A DNA stretch of 64,000 nucleotides from Lacticaseibacillus absianus (GCF_013407595.1 NZ_JABEKX010000002.1:186001-250000), one strand, 5' to 3'. Positions 41,923 through 51,207 are shown, counted from the first letter of the stretch. Notes: generated by a model not told the origin, from the sequence alone. Translations and numbers: made by a program.

Positions 41923-43278
41923 ATGACGAAGTATTTTGGTACTGATGGTGTCCGTGGGATCGCGAACCAGGAGTTGAGCCCTGAGCTGGCTTTTCGCCTC
42001 GGCCGGTGCGGGGGGTATGTGCTGACACAGCATAGCCAGGACCGCTCCAAGAAGCCACTTGTCTTGGTGGCACGCGACACGCGGGCCTCAGGTGAAATGC
42101 TGGCGCAGGCGCTGACTGCCGGGTTGCTGTCGGTCGGCATCGAAGTGCTGAACCTCGGCGTGATCACGACGCCAGCGGTGGCCTACTTGATCAAGGTCCA
42201 AAGCGCAGACGCCGGCATCCAGATTTCTGCCTCCCACAACCCGGCGGCGGATAACGGGATCAAGTTCTTCGGCCCGGACGGCTACAAGCTGTCGGATGCG
42301 ACCGAAGAGGAGATCGAAGCGCTACTGGACGCGCCGGAGGACACGCTGCCACGGCCAGCGGCTGAAGGCCTAGGTGCGGTCGCCGACTATCCGGAAGGCG
42401 CCTTGAAGTACACGCAGTTCCTCGAACAGACGCTCTCCGATGACCTGGCAGGCCTTCATGTGTGCATCGATGCCGCTAACGGGGCGACCAGCAACCTGGT
42501 CAGCCGATTGTTTGCGGACCTGGACACCGAGTTCGACACGATGGCGACCCATCCGGATGGGTTGAACATCAACAAGAATGTCGGCTCGACCCATCCAGAA
42601 GCGCTGGCCCAGATGGTCGTCGATAAGGGCGCCCAAGTCGGGCTGGCTTTCGATGGCGACGGTGACCGCTGCATCGCAGTCGATGAAGCCGGGCACATCG
42701 TTGACGGGGACAAGATCATGTTCGTGCTGGGCAGCTACATGAAGGCTCAGGGCCGGCTGAAGCAAGACACCGTCGTCACGACTGTGATGAGTAACCTGGG
42801 CATGTACAAGGCACTCGAGGCGAACGGCATGCAGTCCGTTCAGACGGCGGTCGGTGATCGGCACGTCGTGGAGGCCATGCGCGCGCATGGGTACAACATC
42901 GGGGGAGAGCAGTCCGGTCACGTGGTCCTGTTCGACTACCACAACACCGGTGACGGGATGCTGACCGGGATCCAGCTGCTGAATGTGATGAAGCAGACGG
43001 GTAAGCCGCTGTCTGAGCTGGCCGCACCCGTTCAGACCTATCCGCAGAAGTTGGTGAACATCAAGGTCACTGATAAGAACAACTGGGAAGATTACCCTGC
43101 GATCCAAGCCGCGATCGATGACGTTGAGCGGCAGATGGCTGGCGACGGTCGGGTGCTGGTCCGCCCGAGCGGCACGGAGCCACTGCTGCGGGTGATGGCA
43201 GAAGCCAGGACTGAAGCCCTGGTCAACGCCTATGTCGACCAGATCGCCGCGGTCGTTGAAGACGTGATGGGTTGCTAG
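41923..43278 (+). CDS. glmM: Phosphoglucosamine mutase
   Basis: Interconverts glucosamine-6-P and glucosamine-1-P for UDP-GlcNAc synthesis. 451 aa starting [15 protein letters not shown]. The catalytic phosphoserine is Ser104 in SASHNP, the Mg2+ loop is DGDGDR, and the sugar-phosphate loop is [14 protein letters not shown] 41923 with GAGGAAG upstream. It is known that GlmM can bind and inhibit CdaA in related bacteria. It uses the product of glmS, 2 kb downstream. Confidence 0.97.
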   Translation: MTKYFGTDGVRGIANQELSPELAFRLGRCGGYVLTQHSQDRSKKPLVLVARDTRASGEMLAQALTAGLLSVGIEVLNLGVITTPAVAYLIKVQSADAGIQISASHNPAADNGIKFFGPDGYKLSDATEEEIEALLDAPEDTLPRPAAEGLGAVADYPEGALKYTQFLEQTLSDDLAGLHVCIDAANGATSNLVSRLFADLDTEFDTMATHPDGLNINKNVGSTHPEALAQMVVDKGAQVGLAFDGDGDRCIAVDEAGHIVDGDKIMFVLGSYMKAQGRLKQDTVVTTVMSNLGMYKALEANGMQSVQTAVGDRHVVEAMRAHGYNIGGEQSGHVVLFDYHNTGDGMLTGIQLLNVMKQTGKPLSELAAPVQTYPQKLVNIKVTDKNNWEDYPAIQAAIDDVERQMAGDGRVLVRPSGTEPLLRVMAEARTEALVNAYVDQIAAVVEDVMGC

Positions 43279-43289
43279 ACAGCCAAGCG

Positions 43290-43324
43290 ACGTCGCCTCA
43301 TTGATAGATGAGGCGGCGTTTTTT
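43290..43324 (+). terminator. Terminator of the cdaA-cdaR-glmM operon
   Basis: ACGTCGCCTCAT (43290-43301) / ATGAGGCGGCGT (43308-43319) with one T-G pair, then a T run. Confidence 0.85.
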
Positions 43325-43381
43325 GTCTGACTTGTCGGATCAAGTGCAGCACGAGAAGCCAGGGTTGCCCCTAGCGCCACG

Positions 43382-43408
43382 AAAAAAGGCTGAGATCAGT
43401 CAGCCTTT
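43382..43408 (-). terminator. Minus-strand terminator
   Basis: AAAGGCTGA / TCAGCCTTT with a 6-nt loop; on the minus strand it is followed by T residues (A run 43382-43387). It would end transcription of the resolvase remnant region. Confidence 0.7.
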
Positions 43409-43567
43409 GGTAGAACCGTGCTTACGCGGATCGGTCGCATTGATTACATCGTTGATGGTTTGCACTGCTTGTGCCAGTGTGTCTGCAGCGATGGGCTCGA
43501 TGAGCTCAAATCGACGACGGCGAAAGTCAAATGTGTGGAATTGAAGGGGGGTGACGTAACCGTTCGT
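43400..43567 (-). CDS. Small fragment-like reading frame downstream of the resolvase remnant
   Basis: From ATG 43567 it encodes MKTNGYVTPLQFHTFDF... (55 aa); longer in-frame starts lie upstream to 43603. There is no RBS. I do not recognise a family. It lies at the junction where the resolvase fragment loses its homology and ends inside a terminator, so it may be the tail of another broken gene rather than a working one. Confidence 0.35.
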   Translation of the reverse strand, partial: TNGYVTPLQFHTFDFRRRRFELIEPIAADTLAQAVQTINDVINATDPRKHGSTKG

Positions 43568-43751
43568 TTTCATCGACTTCATCATCGTCATGAATATAGT
43601 CAAGCAGCGCAGCTAACTCGGGCCAGGCTAGCGTCGCGACGGACTGCTTTTCTTGAAAGATTTGGGTGCAGCCAGCACGTTTAAGTGAGGATAGCTGCCG
43701 ATCTAGGTTCTGTTCGCGGGTACTTACCCGCGCGTGTCCGACTTTGGTCAT
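43527..43751 (-). pseudogene. Truncated serine resolvase/invertase (N-terminal fragment)
   Basis: The first 50 residues match the N-terminus of Tn3/Hin-type site-specific recombinases: GHARVSTREQNLDRQLSSLKRAGC with the catalytic serine in ARVS. The homology stops after about LLDYIHDDD, and the rest of the catalytic domain and the DNA-binding domain are missing. It marks old mobile-element activity next to the lower-GC toxin island. Confidence 0.75.
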
Positions 43752-43850
43752 CTACAAGACCGCCTTTACACCCAGATTTTACACCTGCTATTTCTTTAGA
43801 ATAGCTGATTCAAAGTGTAAATTTAAGGGACACAGAGAATTAACCAGGTG

Positions 43851-44527
43851 ATATAGACCTTTCTGGGCTTGACCTTAGTTCACTTAAGGATAGCTTGTCG
43901 CAGCGTCTCGCCGAATTTTCTGAATTTGAGGATCAGGTTCTAGATCCACTGTTGCGCGTAAGTTCATCGGCGCATTGGAGTGATCCAAGTGTACCAGATC
44001 ATTTTAGATCTGGTTGCTGCAGTTGGCAGTGCCGCGCTAGTTACCCCGGGGATTAAAACGATTATAGACGGAATTAGCTTTGGTGGGGGTCTTGCTCTAG
44101 CGAGTGGCGGTTCAGCTACTCCAGTAAGTGTTGTTATTAGCGGCGGCACGGTTCTTCTGGGTACTGCTGAAATTGGGCCGGGTGCCTTAATTGCCGCATT
44201 TCGAGCTAATAACGCAAATCCCAGCTTAACGATATTGATTCAGAAATTGACTAAGCCGTTGAGTCAATGGATGATAACGCGATCAACCATCTGATGCAGA
44301 AGCACCACCACTGGGAACTTGTTACAAAGGATTCTTCTGTTGAAAGCGTGAAGAGCGTCGTTAAACAGGTGCTACGAAACGGAAAAGAGTTTATTATGAA
44401 TGAAGGCAAGGGTGTGTTTGGCCGCCAATTGCGGGTGGACGGGTACCTTGTCCAAGTCGTCTATAATCTTTCAAAGGAAGGACTCCTCCTGATCTCGGAT
44501 GGGTATGTGGCACTTAATCATGGATGA
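43851..44527 (+). pseudogene. Decayed LXG-type polymorphic toxin with a toxin-35-like C-terminus
   Basis: Three pieces in different frames. First, 43851-43979 reads IDLSGLDLSSLKDSLSQRL and ends near SSAHWSDPSV, an LXG-like helical part with no start. Second, 43980-44294 encodes a Gly/Ala-rich hydrophobic pre-toxin region (SAALVTPGIKTIIDGISFGGG). Third, 44267-44527 encodes NHLMQKHHHWELV...VDGYLVQVVYNL...ISDGYVALNHG, resembling 'polymorphic toxin type 35' domains. One base is lost near 44250-44265, where KLT-K-AVESMDDNAINHL would be continuous. The GC content is lower than the surroundings, which points to transfer. The C-terminal toxin piece could still be translated from ATG 44267. Confidence 0.65.
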
Positions 44528-45005
44528 TGAAACATATAATGGCGTAAAGAAACAAGTCGGGATCGCATTCAGAAAAAATAATTTTGCAGAGGTATTGAAG
44601 CTCAGAGAAAATATTCCTAATGAATTCGGCTTGCTTGTTACAGGTTTTGCTAGAAATTCAACAGACAACACTTCCAATTATACCCCGTATCTTTTTGCTG
44701 AGTACTGGTGCTTAACAGAGCCCTGTTCTGAAGCCCATAATCTAGCAGCCGCCTTACTCTACGGATCGTATGCCTTTATTGACGGTGCGTATACATTGGC
44801 ATTTTGGCATGAGGCAAAGGCACTTAGTTTTGAGCCCGATAATTTAGCGTTTCTCAATACCATTACTTGGTTGGGTACGACGCCAGATTGCGGCGTTGCC
44901 TTGGCTGAAGTTGTGCCATATGCCAAGCGGATGCTGTCCTTTGATCCGGAGCACAATTGGTCAAAAACAATTGTGGAATGGTTTGATGAATCGACCCGGA
45001 GTTAA
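44520..45005 (+). CDS. Putative immunity protein for the toxin remnant
   Basis: 161 aa starting MDDETYNGVKKQVGIAF. Its ATG overlaps the toxin stop by 8 bp (ATGGATGA), the usual toxin-immunity arrangement. The sequence is helical with repeated aromatic positions (LFAEYWCL, LLYGSYAFIDGAYTLAFWHEAKAL), suggesting TPR-like repeats. No signal peptide, so it acts in the cytoplasm. The frame is intact although the toxin is broken. Base composition is lower in GC than the core genome. Function is inferred from position. Confidence 0.65.
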   Translation: MDDETYNGVKKQVGIAFRKNNFAEVLKLRENIPNEFGLLVTGFARNSTDNTSNYTPYLFAEYWCLTEPCSEAHNLAAALLYGSYAFIDGAYTLAFWHEAKALSFEPDNLAFLNTITWLGTTPDCGVALAEVVPYAKRMLSFDPEHNWSKTIVEWFDESTRS

Positions 45006-45166
45006 TCACGAGTTTCATACATGGGACCACCATAACGTTGCGCATAGTTGACAGCGTCCAGAGTCTGCAGGGTCAACACAGAACACCCTAGCCAGCTAGG
45101 ATGTTGATGCGCTATTTCGTTTCAAACGGATACTAACACACCAATTGGTGAGAGTCGCGGTCCAAC

Positions 45167-45210
45167 AACAGGCACTGCCCGGGTTCATCCGGGACAGTGC
45201 CTGTTTTTTT
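45167..45210 (+). terminator. Terminator after the immunity gene region
   Basis: AACAGGCACTG / CAGTGCCTGTT (11 bp) with an inner CCCGG/CCGGG stem, then a T run to 45210. Confidence 0.85.
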
Positions 45211-45242
45211 GATCCCGCAAAAAGTGAACGCTTCCACAAAAT

Positions 45243-45278
45243 GACTATAGACCAATTTGATTAAGATTCTATATACCA
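45243..45278 (+). promoter_or_regulatory. Two NagR-like boxes upstream of glmS
   Basis: GACTATAGACCA (45243-45254) and TTCTATATACCA (45267-45278) each match the TGGTnTAnACCA-type dre box at 9 of 12 positions. Their centres are 24 bp apart. They lie upstream of the glmS -35 box. Confidence 0.5.
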
Positions 45279-45292
45279 ATATCCGATCCGTG

Positions 45293-45321
45293 TTGACAAA
45301 CGCGTTCTGTGACGTTAAAGT
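45293..45321 (+). promoter_or_regulatory. glmS promoter
   Basis: TTGACA (45293-45298), 17 bp, TAAAGT (45316-45321). The leader is about 60 nt with only a small hairpin TTGTC/GACAA; no glmS ribozyme is present. Confidence 0.65.
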
Positions 45322-45388
45322 GGTGATTGTCGATTGGACAACCAACCGGATAAAATGAACTGGACCAATATCGAGAGGAAGAATGCTT

Positions 45389-47200
45389 ATGTGTGGGATC
45401 GTCGGCGTGATCGGGAATCAGGACGCAACGCAGGTGCTGTTGCGGGGGTTGGAGCGGTTGGAGTACCGCGGGTACGATTCCGCGGGACTGTATGTCAATG
45501 ATCAGCAGGGGCACGACCACCTGATCAAGCGCGTCGGCCGGATCCGGGTGTTGTCTGAGGCGCTGGACGAAACAGTCAGCGGGACGATGGGCATCGGCCA
45601 CACGCGATGGGCGACGAACGGGCGGCCGACGACGGCGAACGCGCACCCACATGTTTCGAACGACGAGCGGTTTTTCCTCGTGCATAACGGGGTGATCACG
45701 AACGCGGCCGCGTTGCGCGACGCGTATCTGCAAGACGTTGACTTGGTCAGCGACACCGATACCGAGGTGGTCGTGCAACTGATCGCGGCCCTCGCCCGCA
45801 CCGGTCTGACCGCCAAGGTGGCGTTGCAACAGACGCTTGGGTTGGTCGAAGGCTCCTATGCCTTCGCTTTAGTCGACCGGCTCGATCCTGCAACCTTGTA
45901 TGTGGCCAAAAACCAGAGTCCGCTGCTGATCGGCCTGGGCGACCACTTCAACGTGGTGACCTCTGATGCCTTGGCGATGCTCGACCAGACGGATCGCTTC
46001 GTCGCCTTACAGGATGGGGACCTCGTCACGTTGACCGCAGACACCGTGACGATCGAGCAGCTCGATGGCACCCCGGTGGTGCGCCCTGCACACACCGTGG
46101 TGCTGAACGACGGTGACGCTGAGAAGGGGCCCTACCCGTATTACATGCTTAAAGAGATCAACGAACAACCCGCCGTGATGCGTCGGCTGGTCGCACGCTA
46201 CACCGACGCCGCCGGGCAGATCCAGTTGCCCGCGGCGCTGATGCGGACGCTCCAGACCGCAGACCGGCTGTACATCGTGGCGGCTGGGACCAGCTACCAC
46301 GCCGGCTTGGTCGGGGCGCCGCTGTTTGAACAGCTGGCCGGGGTGCCGACCGAGGTCCACCTGGCCTCCGAGTTTGGGTATCACCAGCCGCTGCTGTCGG
46401 CGCATCCTGTGTTCATCTTTCTGTCGCAAAGCGGTGAGACCGCCGACATCCGTCAGGTGCTGGTCAAGGTCAAAGCGCAGGGGCACCCGACGCTGACGAT
46501 CACGAATGTCGAGACCAGTACGCTGGCGCGTGAGGCGGACCACTTCCTGACACTAGCGGCTGGGCCCGAGATCGCGGTCGCCTCGACCAAGGCGTACACG
46601 GCCCAGATCGCGCTGGAAGCTCTGGTCGCTAAGGCGCTCGGGGCCGCGCAGGGGCGCGCTGCGGCGGCAGACTTCGACGTCGTGCATCAGCTGAGCCTGG
46701 CGGCGAGCGGGCAGCAGACGCTGATCGAAGAGGCCGATGTGCTACACGCCGCTGCGCGTGACCTGTTTGCCACCACCCGCAACGCCTTTTTCATCGGGCG
46801 CGGCGTGGACCACGCGGTCAGCCTGGAGGCGGCCTTGAAGCTCAAGGAGATCTCCTATGTGCAGGCCGAGGGCTTTGCCGCCGGCGAGCTCAAGCACGGC
46901 ACGATCGCGCTGATCGAGCAGGAGACACCGGTGGTGGCCTTCATCACTGATCCACTCACTGCGGCGCATACGCGCAGCAACGCCGAGGAGGTCGCCGCGC
47001 GTGGGGCCAAGGTCTTTCGGATCGCGGCGCATGACTTGGCGCGCCCGGACGACCAACTCCAGCTGCCGCCGATCGATGCGCGGTTGAGCCCGCTTCTGAC
47101 GATCATCGCCGGGCAGCTCATGGCCTACTACACCAGCCTCGACCGTGGCTACGACGTTGACCGGCCGCGCAACCTGGCTAAGTCGGTCACGGTCGAATAA
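45389..47200 (+). CDS. glmS: Glutamine:fructose-6-phosphate aminotransferase
   Basis: Makes glucosamine-6-P from fructose-6-P and glutamine, the entry to aminosugar and peptidoglycan synthesis. The N-terminal Ntn glutaminase starts CGIVGVIG with Cys as residue 2, which becomes the catalytic residue after Met removal. Two SIS domains follow (about 280-420 and 450-595) and the protein ends in KSVTVE. 603 aa. I chose ATG 45389, 7 bp after GAGAGGAAG, because ATG 45383 would hide the N-terminal cysteine. Probably controlled by the NagR-like protein. Confidence 0.96.
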   Translation: MCGIVGVIGNQDATQVLLRGLERLEYRGYDSAGLYVNDQQGHDHLIKRVGRIRVLSEALDETVSGTMGIGHTRWATNGRPTTANAHPHVSNDERFFLVHNGVITNAAALRDAYLQDVDLVSDTDTEVVVQLIAALARTGLTAKVALQQTLGLVEGSYAFALVDRLDPATLYVAKNQSPLLIGLGDHFNVVTSDALAMLDQTDRFVALQDGDLVTLTADTVTIEQLDGTPVVRPAHTVVLNDGDAEKGPYPYYMLKEINEQPAVMRRLVARYTDAAGQIQLPAALMRTLQTADRLYIVAAGTSYHAGLVGAPLFEQLAGVPTEVHLASEFGYHQPLLSAHPVFIFLSQSGETADIRQVLVKVKAQGHPTLTITNVETSTLAREADHFLTLAAGPEIAVASTKAYTAQIALEALVAKALGAAQGRAAAADFDVVHQLSLAASGQQTLIEEADVLHAAARDLFATTRNAFFIGRGVDHAVSLEAALKLKEISYVQAEGFAAGELKHGTIALIEQETPVVAFITDPLTAAHTRSNAEEVAARGAKVFRIAAHDLARPDDQLQLPPIDARLSPLLTIIAGQLMAYYTSLDRGYDVDRPRNLAKSVTVE

Positions 47201-47247
47201 CGGCGACGCGGCGCGCGACCAGCCGACTGCACACGGAATTGACCACC

Positions 47248-47283
47248 AAAAAAAGCGCTTGGATCGCGTCCAAGCGCTTTTTT
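47248..47283. terminator. Bidirectional terminator between glmS and pepF
   Basis: AAAAAAAGCGCTTGGA / TCCAAGCGCTTTTTT, loop TCGCG. It has T runs on both strands. Confidence 0.9.
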
Positions 47284-47292
47284 GGCGGCCCG

Positions 47293-49092
47293 TTAGAGCT
47301 GGTTGCTCAAGTCGATGAAGAGCTGGGCATCGGCGGCGGCCAGGTCGATGCCTTGTTGCCAGAAGTCCGGCTGGGTCAAGTCGACCCCGAGGTGCTTTTG
47401 CGCCAAGTCCTCGGTGGTCATGTTCGCCGTGTCGGTCAACAGGGCGATGTAGGCGTCCTCGAAGCTGCCGGCCTGCTGTTGCGCCTTGGCGTAGATCCCG
47501 CTGGAGAACAGGTAGCCGAAGGTGTACGGGAAGTTATAAAACGGTGTGCCGTCTTTGAAGAAGTGGAGCTTGTTGGCCCAGTACATCGGATCGAAAGTGA
47601 CCAAGGCCCCGGCGTAGGCGCGCTCTTGCGCTTGTTGCATCAGCGCCTTGAGTTGCGGCACGGTGACCAGTCCGGTCTGGCGTGCGTCGTAGAAGCTGCG
47701 CTCGAATAAGTAGCGGGCGTGAATGTTCAGCAACATGTCCTTGGGGTTGCTCATCTTGGCGTCTAGCAGGTTGAGCTTCTCTTCCACGCTGGTCGCGGCC
47801 TTGACCGTCGCGTCTGCGACGATCAGCTCGGCGAAGGTCGACGCGGTCTCGGCGACGTTCATCGCGTATTCGCGGCGCAAGACGGGAAAGTCCTTGAGGA
47901 TGCTCGAGTGAAAGGCGTGGCCGAGCTCATGCGCGATGGTGGACACGCCACTGGCGGAGCCGTCGAAGGTCATGAAGATCCGGGCCTCCTTGACGTCTGG
48001 CACCGAGGTCATGTAGCCACCGGCGCGCTTGCCTGGACGGTCCTCCGATTCGATCCAGCCGCTTTCGAAGGCGTGCTGGGCAAAATCAGCCATCTTCGGC
48101 GAGAACTTGCGGAAGTTCGTAATGATGAACTCAGCCGCTTCATCGAAGGTGTAGACCTTCGGCGTGAAGTCGCCCACGACCACTGGTGCCCACTGGTCGT
48201 ACCAGGTCATCTTCGGCTTGCCCATCAGTTTGGCCTTCTGGTCGAGGAAGGCCACGAATGGGGCCTTGTTGGCGGACACGGTGGCCCACATCTGGTCGAG
48301 CGTCGCTGCGCTCATCCGGTTGTTCTGTAATGGTTTGTGCATGTAGTCTTGCTGCCCGTGGGCCTTGTAATCGGCCAACCGGAAGCCTGCCAGGTGGTTC
48401 AGCGTGTCGGCGAACGCCGGGGCGTTGGCTTCCCAGGTCGTCTCCCAGACGTTGAACATCTGCTCGCGGTTAGTGGCGATCGGGTCGGATTCAAAGCGGT
48501 TCTGCGCCTGGCCGGCTGACAGCGATAAGGCTTCACCGTTCAGGGTCACGTCGAAGCGCTGGGTGGTCGACAGGGTGGTATAATGGGTCGCCCAACCGCT
48601 GAAGCCGTCGACGGCGAGGTCGTTGATCAGGGCCTCGGTGGCATCATCGAGCAACTCCTTGGCTTGCTCACGCATCTCGGTCAGGCCGAACTGGCTCGGG
48701 GCGAGTGCTGGCGTGGCGATCAAGGCGGCGAAGGTCGCGTCGTCTAAGGCGCCCAATTTTTTCGCCAGTGGCGTGATCGCAGCGTTCAGGTCGTTGCCGA
48801 TCGTCTGCAGGTCGTTGAGGATCACGCCGGCCTGCTGGTTGGCCGCGTCGGCGGATTGGATCATGTTGGCGAAGGTCGCCGCGGTGCTCAGCCCGTTGTC
48901 GACGTCTTCGAACAGCGCCATCAGCGCGGTGAAGTCGGCGAAGTCGGGATCGGTCGCGGCGGTCCAGGCACTCACTTGGGTCTTCAGTTGCGGGATCTTG
49001 GTGCGTACGTCCGCAATGCGGGCGTGGAGCTGCGGCGAGTCGATGCCGCCGGGAAAAATGCTGTCGAGTTGCCAATTGATCGGATAGGTCAA
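47293..49092 (-). CDS. pepF: M3-family oligoendopeptidase (PepF type)
   Basis: 599-aa cytoplasmic zinc endopeptidase that cuts oligopeptides. The metal site is HELGH (His388, Glu389, His392) in STIAHELGHAFHSS; the third ligand lies in the downstream NVAETASTFAE region. The N-terminal M3 helical domain and the C-terminal FPYTFGYLFSSGIYAKA stretch are typical. TTG start at 49092 with GGAGG upstream. Confidence 0.93.
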   Translation of the reverse strand: MTYPINWQLDSIFPGGIDSPQLHARIADVRTKIPQLKTQVSAWTAATDPDFADFTALMALFEDVDNGLSTAATFANMIQSADAANQQAGVILNDLQTIGNDLNAAITPLAKKLGALDDATFAALIATPALAPSQFGLTEMREQAKELLDDATEALINDLAVDGFSGWATHYTTLSTTQRFDVTLNGEALSLSAGQAQNRFESDPIATNREQMFNVWETTWEANAPAFADTLNHLAGFRLADYKAHGQQDYMHKPLQNNRMSAATLDQMWATVSANKAPFVAFLDQKAKLMGKPKMTWYDQWAPVVVGDFTPKVYTFDEAAEFIITNFRKFSPKMADFAQHAFESGWIESEDRPGKRAGGYMTSVPDVKEARIFMTFDGSASGVSTIAHELGHAFHSSILKDFPVLRREYAMNVAETASTFAELIVADATVKAATSVEEKLNLLDAKMSNPKDMLLNIHARYLFERSFYDARQTGLVTVPQLKALMQQAQERAYAGALVTFDPMYWANKLHFFKDGTPFYNFPYTFGYLFSSGIYAKAQQQAGSFEDAYIALLTDTANMTTEDLAQKHLGVDLTQPDFWQQGIDLAAADAQLFIDLSNQL

Positions 49093-49189
49093 TCGTATCG
49101 CCTCCGGTTTTTTTAGGATTCTCTCATTTTACCTTAATTTGACCCGGTATGGTATGCTATTGCGAGAACTTATCCGAAGGGGTGACATT

Positions 49190-49678
49190 GTGACACTGAT
49201 CCGTAGATACAACTGGCTGTGGGTATCGCTGGCGATCATTGTGGTGCTGTTCATCAGCTCCAGCATGACCTACCAGCAGCAGACCGTCGTGCCGATGCTC
49301 GATGGGCTGGTCCCCAACCAGGCGCCGTTCGCCTGGCTGGCCCGCATCGACTTCACCTACGCCGGGACCCGCGTCCACGCTGCGACCATGGGGTTGCCAA
49401 GTTTCGTCGAGTGGTTCCTGCGCAAGGGGGCCCACGTGACGATCTTCCTGTGCTTCGGCTTCGCGACGGCGCGCGGGCTGCTAGGGTTCATCAAGGACCG
49501 CGGCCTGACCGCGATCACCGCGGTGCTAACGGCTAGCGGGGTGGCGGCGCTGGACGAGTTCCATCAGATGCTGACGCAGCAGCGCACCCCGTTGTTTCAA
49601 GACGTGATGCTCGACACGTGCGGCGCGCTGGTCGGCGTCTGCTTGGCGGTCTGGGTGATCCGCCGCAAGCGCCGGTGA
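49190..49678 (+). CDS. VanZ-like family membrane protein
   Basis: 162 aa with four or five hydrophobic helices. The VanZ/PhosphoVanZ-type motifs are FLRKGAHVTIFLCFGFATA and DEFHQMLTQQRTPLFQDVMLDTCGALVG. VanZ-like proteins are linked to teicoplanin/lipoglycopeptide tolerance in some bacteria, but here the function is unknown. GTG 49190 has AAGGGG upstream; earlier in-frame starts lack one. Confidence 0.85.
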   Translation: MTLIRRYNWLWVSLAIIVVLFISSSMTYQQQTVVPMLDGLVPNQAPFAWLARIDFTYAGTRVHAATMGLPSFVEWFLRKGAHVTIFLCFGFATARGLLGFIKDRGLTAITAVLTASGVAALDEFHQMLTQQRTPLFQDVMLDTCGALVGVCLAVWVIRRKRR

Positions 49679-49683
49679 AGGCG

Positions 49684-49712
49684 TTGTCGTGGCGGGGTCC
49701 TTTTGGTATAAT
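49684..49712 (+). promoter_or_regulatory. yebC promoter
   Basis: TTGTCG (49684-49689), 17 bp, TATAAT (49707-49712) preceded by TGG. Confidence 0.7.
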
Positions 49713-49755
49713 AAGTCCGTCTATGCACAGAATATTTTGAAAAGAGGGTTTAACG

Positions 49756-50490
49756 ATGTCAGGACACAGTAAGTGGCATAACATCCAGGGTCGTAAGAAC
49801 GCCCAAGATGCTAAGCGTGGCAAAATTTTCCAGAAAATCTCGCGTGAGCTTTTCATGGCAGCAAAGCAAGGTGGTTCTGACCCCAACAACAACCCAGCGC
49901 TTCGGTTAGTCATGGATAAGGCGCGTGCCGCCAACATGCCAAAGGACAACATCAAGCGCGCCTTAGATAAAGCTGAAGGCGGCGACACCACCCGTTACGA
50001 TGAAGTGACCTACGAAGGTTACGGTGCGGCAGGGATCGCGGTGCTCGTTGAAGCCCTGACCGATAACAAGAACCGTACCTCGTCCAACGTGCGCGTGGCG
50101 ATCACGCGTCACGGTGGCTCGATGGCCGGCGCCGGGGCGGTCGCTTACATGTTCGACCGTAAGGGGATGTTCGTGATCGACCGCGAAGACCTCGATGTCG
50201 ATGAAGACCAGATGCTCGAAGCTGCGCTCGAAGCCGGGGCGGAAGACTTGCAGACGACGGACGAGGAGTTCACCATCTACACCGACCCGAAGGACTTCAC
50301 CGCTGTGCGCGATGCGCTCGAAGGCCAGGGCTTCAAGTTCACCACCAGTGAGCTGACCATGATCCCGCAAAACACGGTCGCGGTGCCGGAAGACAAACTG
50401 GAGACCATGCAGAACATGATCGATGCCCTTGAAGACGACGATGATGTTCAAAACGTTTATACCTCCGCTGAATGGCCGGACGAAGACTAA
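49756..50490 (+). CDS. yebC: YebC/PmpR-family protein
   Basis: 244 aa, starting [27 protein letters not shown], the family hallmark, with the acidic C-terminus [19 protein letters not shown]. The family was annotated as transcription regulators. More recent work implicates YebC proteins in translation of polyproline stretches by the ribosome. GAGG-type RBS before the ATG. A symmetric terminator follows. Confidence 0.95.
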   Translation: MSGHSKWHNIQGRKNAQDAKRGKIFQKISRELFMAAKQGGSDPNNNPALRLVMDKARAANMPKDNIKRALDKAEGGDTTRYDEVTYEGYGAAGIAVLVEALTDNKNRTSSNVRVAITRHGGSMAGAGAVAYMFDRKGMFVIDREDLDVDEDQMLEAALEAGAEDLQTTDEEFTIYTDPKDFTAVRDALEGQGFKFTTSELTMIPQNTVAVPEDKLETMQNMIDALEDDDDVQNVYTSAEWPDED

Positions 50491-50493
50491 GCC

Positions 50494-50521
50494 AAAAAAA
50501 CCGCCGATCGGCGGTTTTTTT
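50494..50521. terminator. Bidirectional terminator between yebC and the TetR gene
   Basis: A run, CCGCCGATCGGCGG (50501-50514), T run. Usable from both sides. Confidence 0.88.
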
Positions 50522-50545
50522 GGCGGCTGATGCCAGCCCGCTTGG

Positions 50546-51142
50546 TCAGGTTCGATCAGTGTAAGGCAACGCCGCTTTGAGTTGCTGCCACTGGGCGTCG
50601 ATCTGCGCGGCCGACAGTCCGCCGGTCAGCGCCATCACGCTCATCCCTTCGATGGTGAACATGATCCGCTCGGCGTGGGCGTCGAGCTGGTCCGGCCGCA
50701 ACGTCCCCTGGGTGACGCCGAGCGCGAGGATCGAGCGAATGGTCGCCTTTGTGGTCGCGAACTGACTGGCCTGAAACGCGTGGTCTGCCGCGCTTTTGTG
50801 TGTGAAGTAGTACTCGTACATCGCCCGTAGCATCGAGTCATTCATCTGGTGCAGGAGCCGGTTCTTGTGGCCGGCGAGGTAGGTGTTCAGGAGCACCTTG
50901 AAGGGGACGTTGCGCGCTGCGGCGTCGCGGACACCGGCGAAGCGGTGGGTGGTGCGCTCGTTCAAGACGGCGATGAAGATCTCGTCGACCGAGCTGAAGT
51001 ACAGGTAGAGCCCCCCGCGGCTGATGCCGCTGGCAGCAACGATGTCGGCCATCGTGACGCCGATCAACCCGTGGTGGCTGAACACCTGCCGGGCGGCGGC
51101 GAGGATCGCGGCGCGTTTTTGGGCTTTGCGTTCGGGACTCAT
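50546..51142 (-). CDS. TetR-family transcription regulator
   Basis: 198 aa. N-terminal TetR helix-turn-helix (RAAILAAARQVFSHHGLIGVTMADIVAASGISRGGLYLYF pattern in residues 10-50), C-terminal ligand domain not assignable. It is divergent from an ECF S-component gene. The shared intergenic region has a perfect 14-bp palindrome, so it probably represses that gene and perhaps itself. The ligand is unknown, possibly the vitamin carried by the transporter. Confidence 0.9.
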   Translation of the reverse strand: MSPERKAQKRAAILAAARQVFSHHGLIGVTMADIVAASGISRGGLYLYFSSVDEIFIAVLNERTTHRFAGVRDAAARNVPFKVLLNTYLAGHKNRLLHQMNDSMLRAMYEYYFTHKSAADHAFQASQFATTKATIRSILALGVTQGTLRPDQLDAHAERIMFTIEGMSVMALTGGLSAAQIDAQWQQLKAALPYTDRT

Positions 51143-51169
51143 CTCATCATTCCTTTGCGTATTCTTGGC

Positions 51170-51198
51170 GTGACAGGCAAAGCGATTTGTGGTTTAAT
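51170..51198 (+). promoter_or_regulatory. Promoter of the ECF S-component gene
   Basis: GTGACA (51170-51175), 17 bp, TTTAAT (51193-51198) preceded by TGG. The start site would be near 51205, next to the palindromic operator. Confidence 0.55.
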
Positions 51199-51207
51199 GA
51201 TAAAAAC

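Noticed and set aside
45322-45388. glmS ribozyme in the glmS leader
   Set aside because: The leader is only about 60 nt and lacks the ribozyme core; the ribozyme is also typical of other Firmicutes. NagR-like boxes offer a better explanation.
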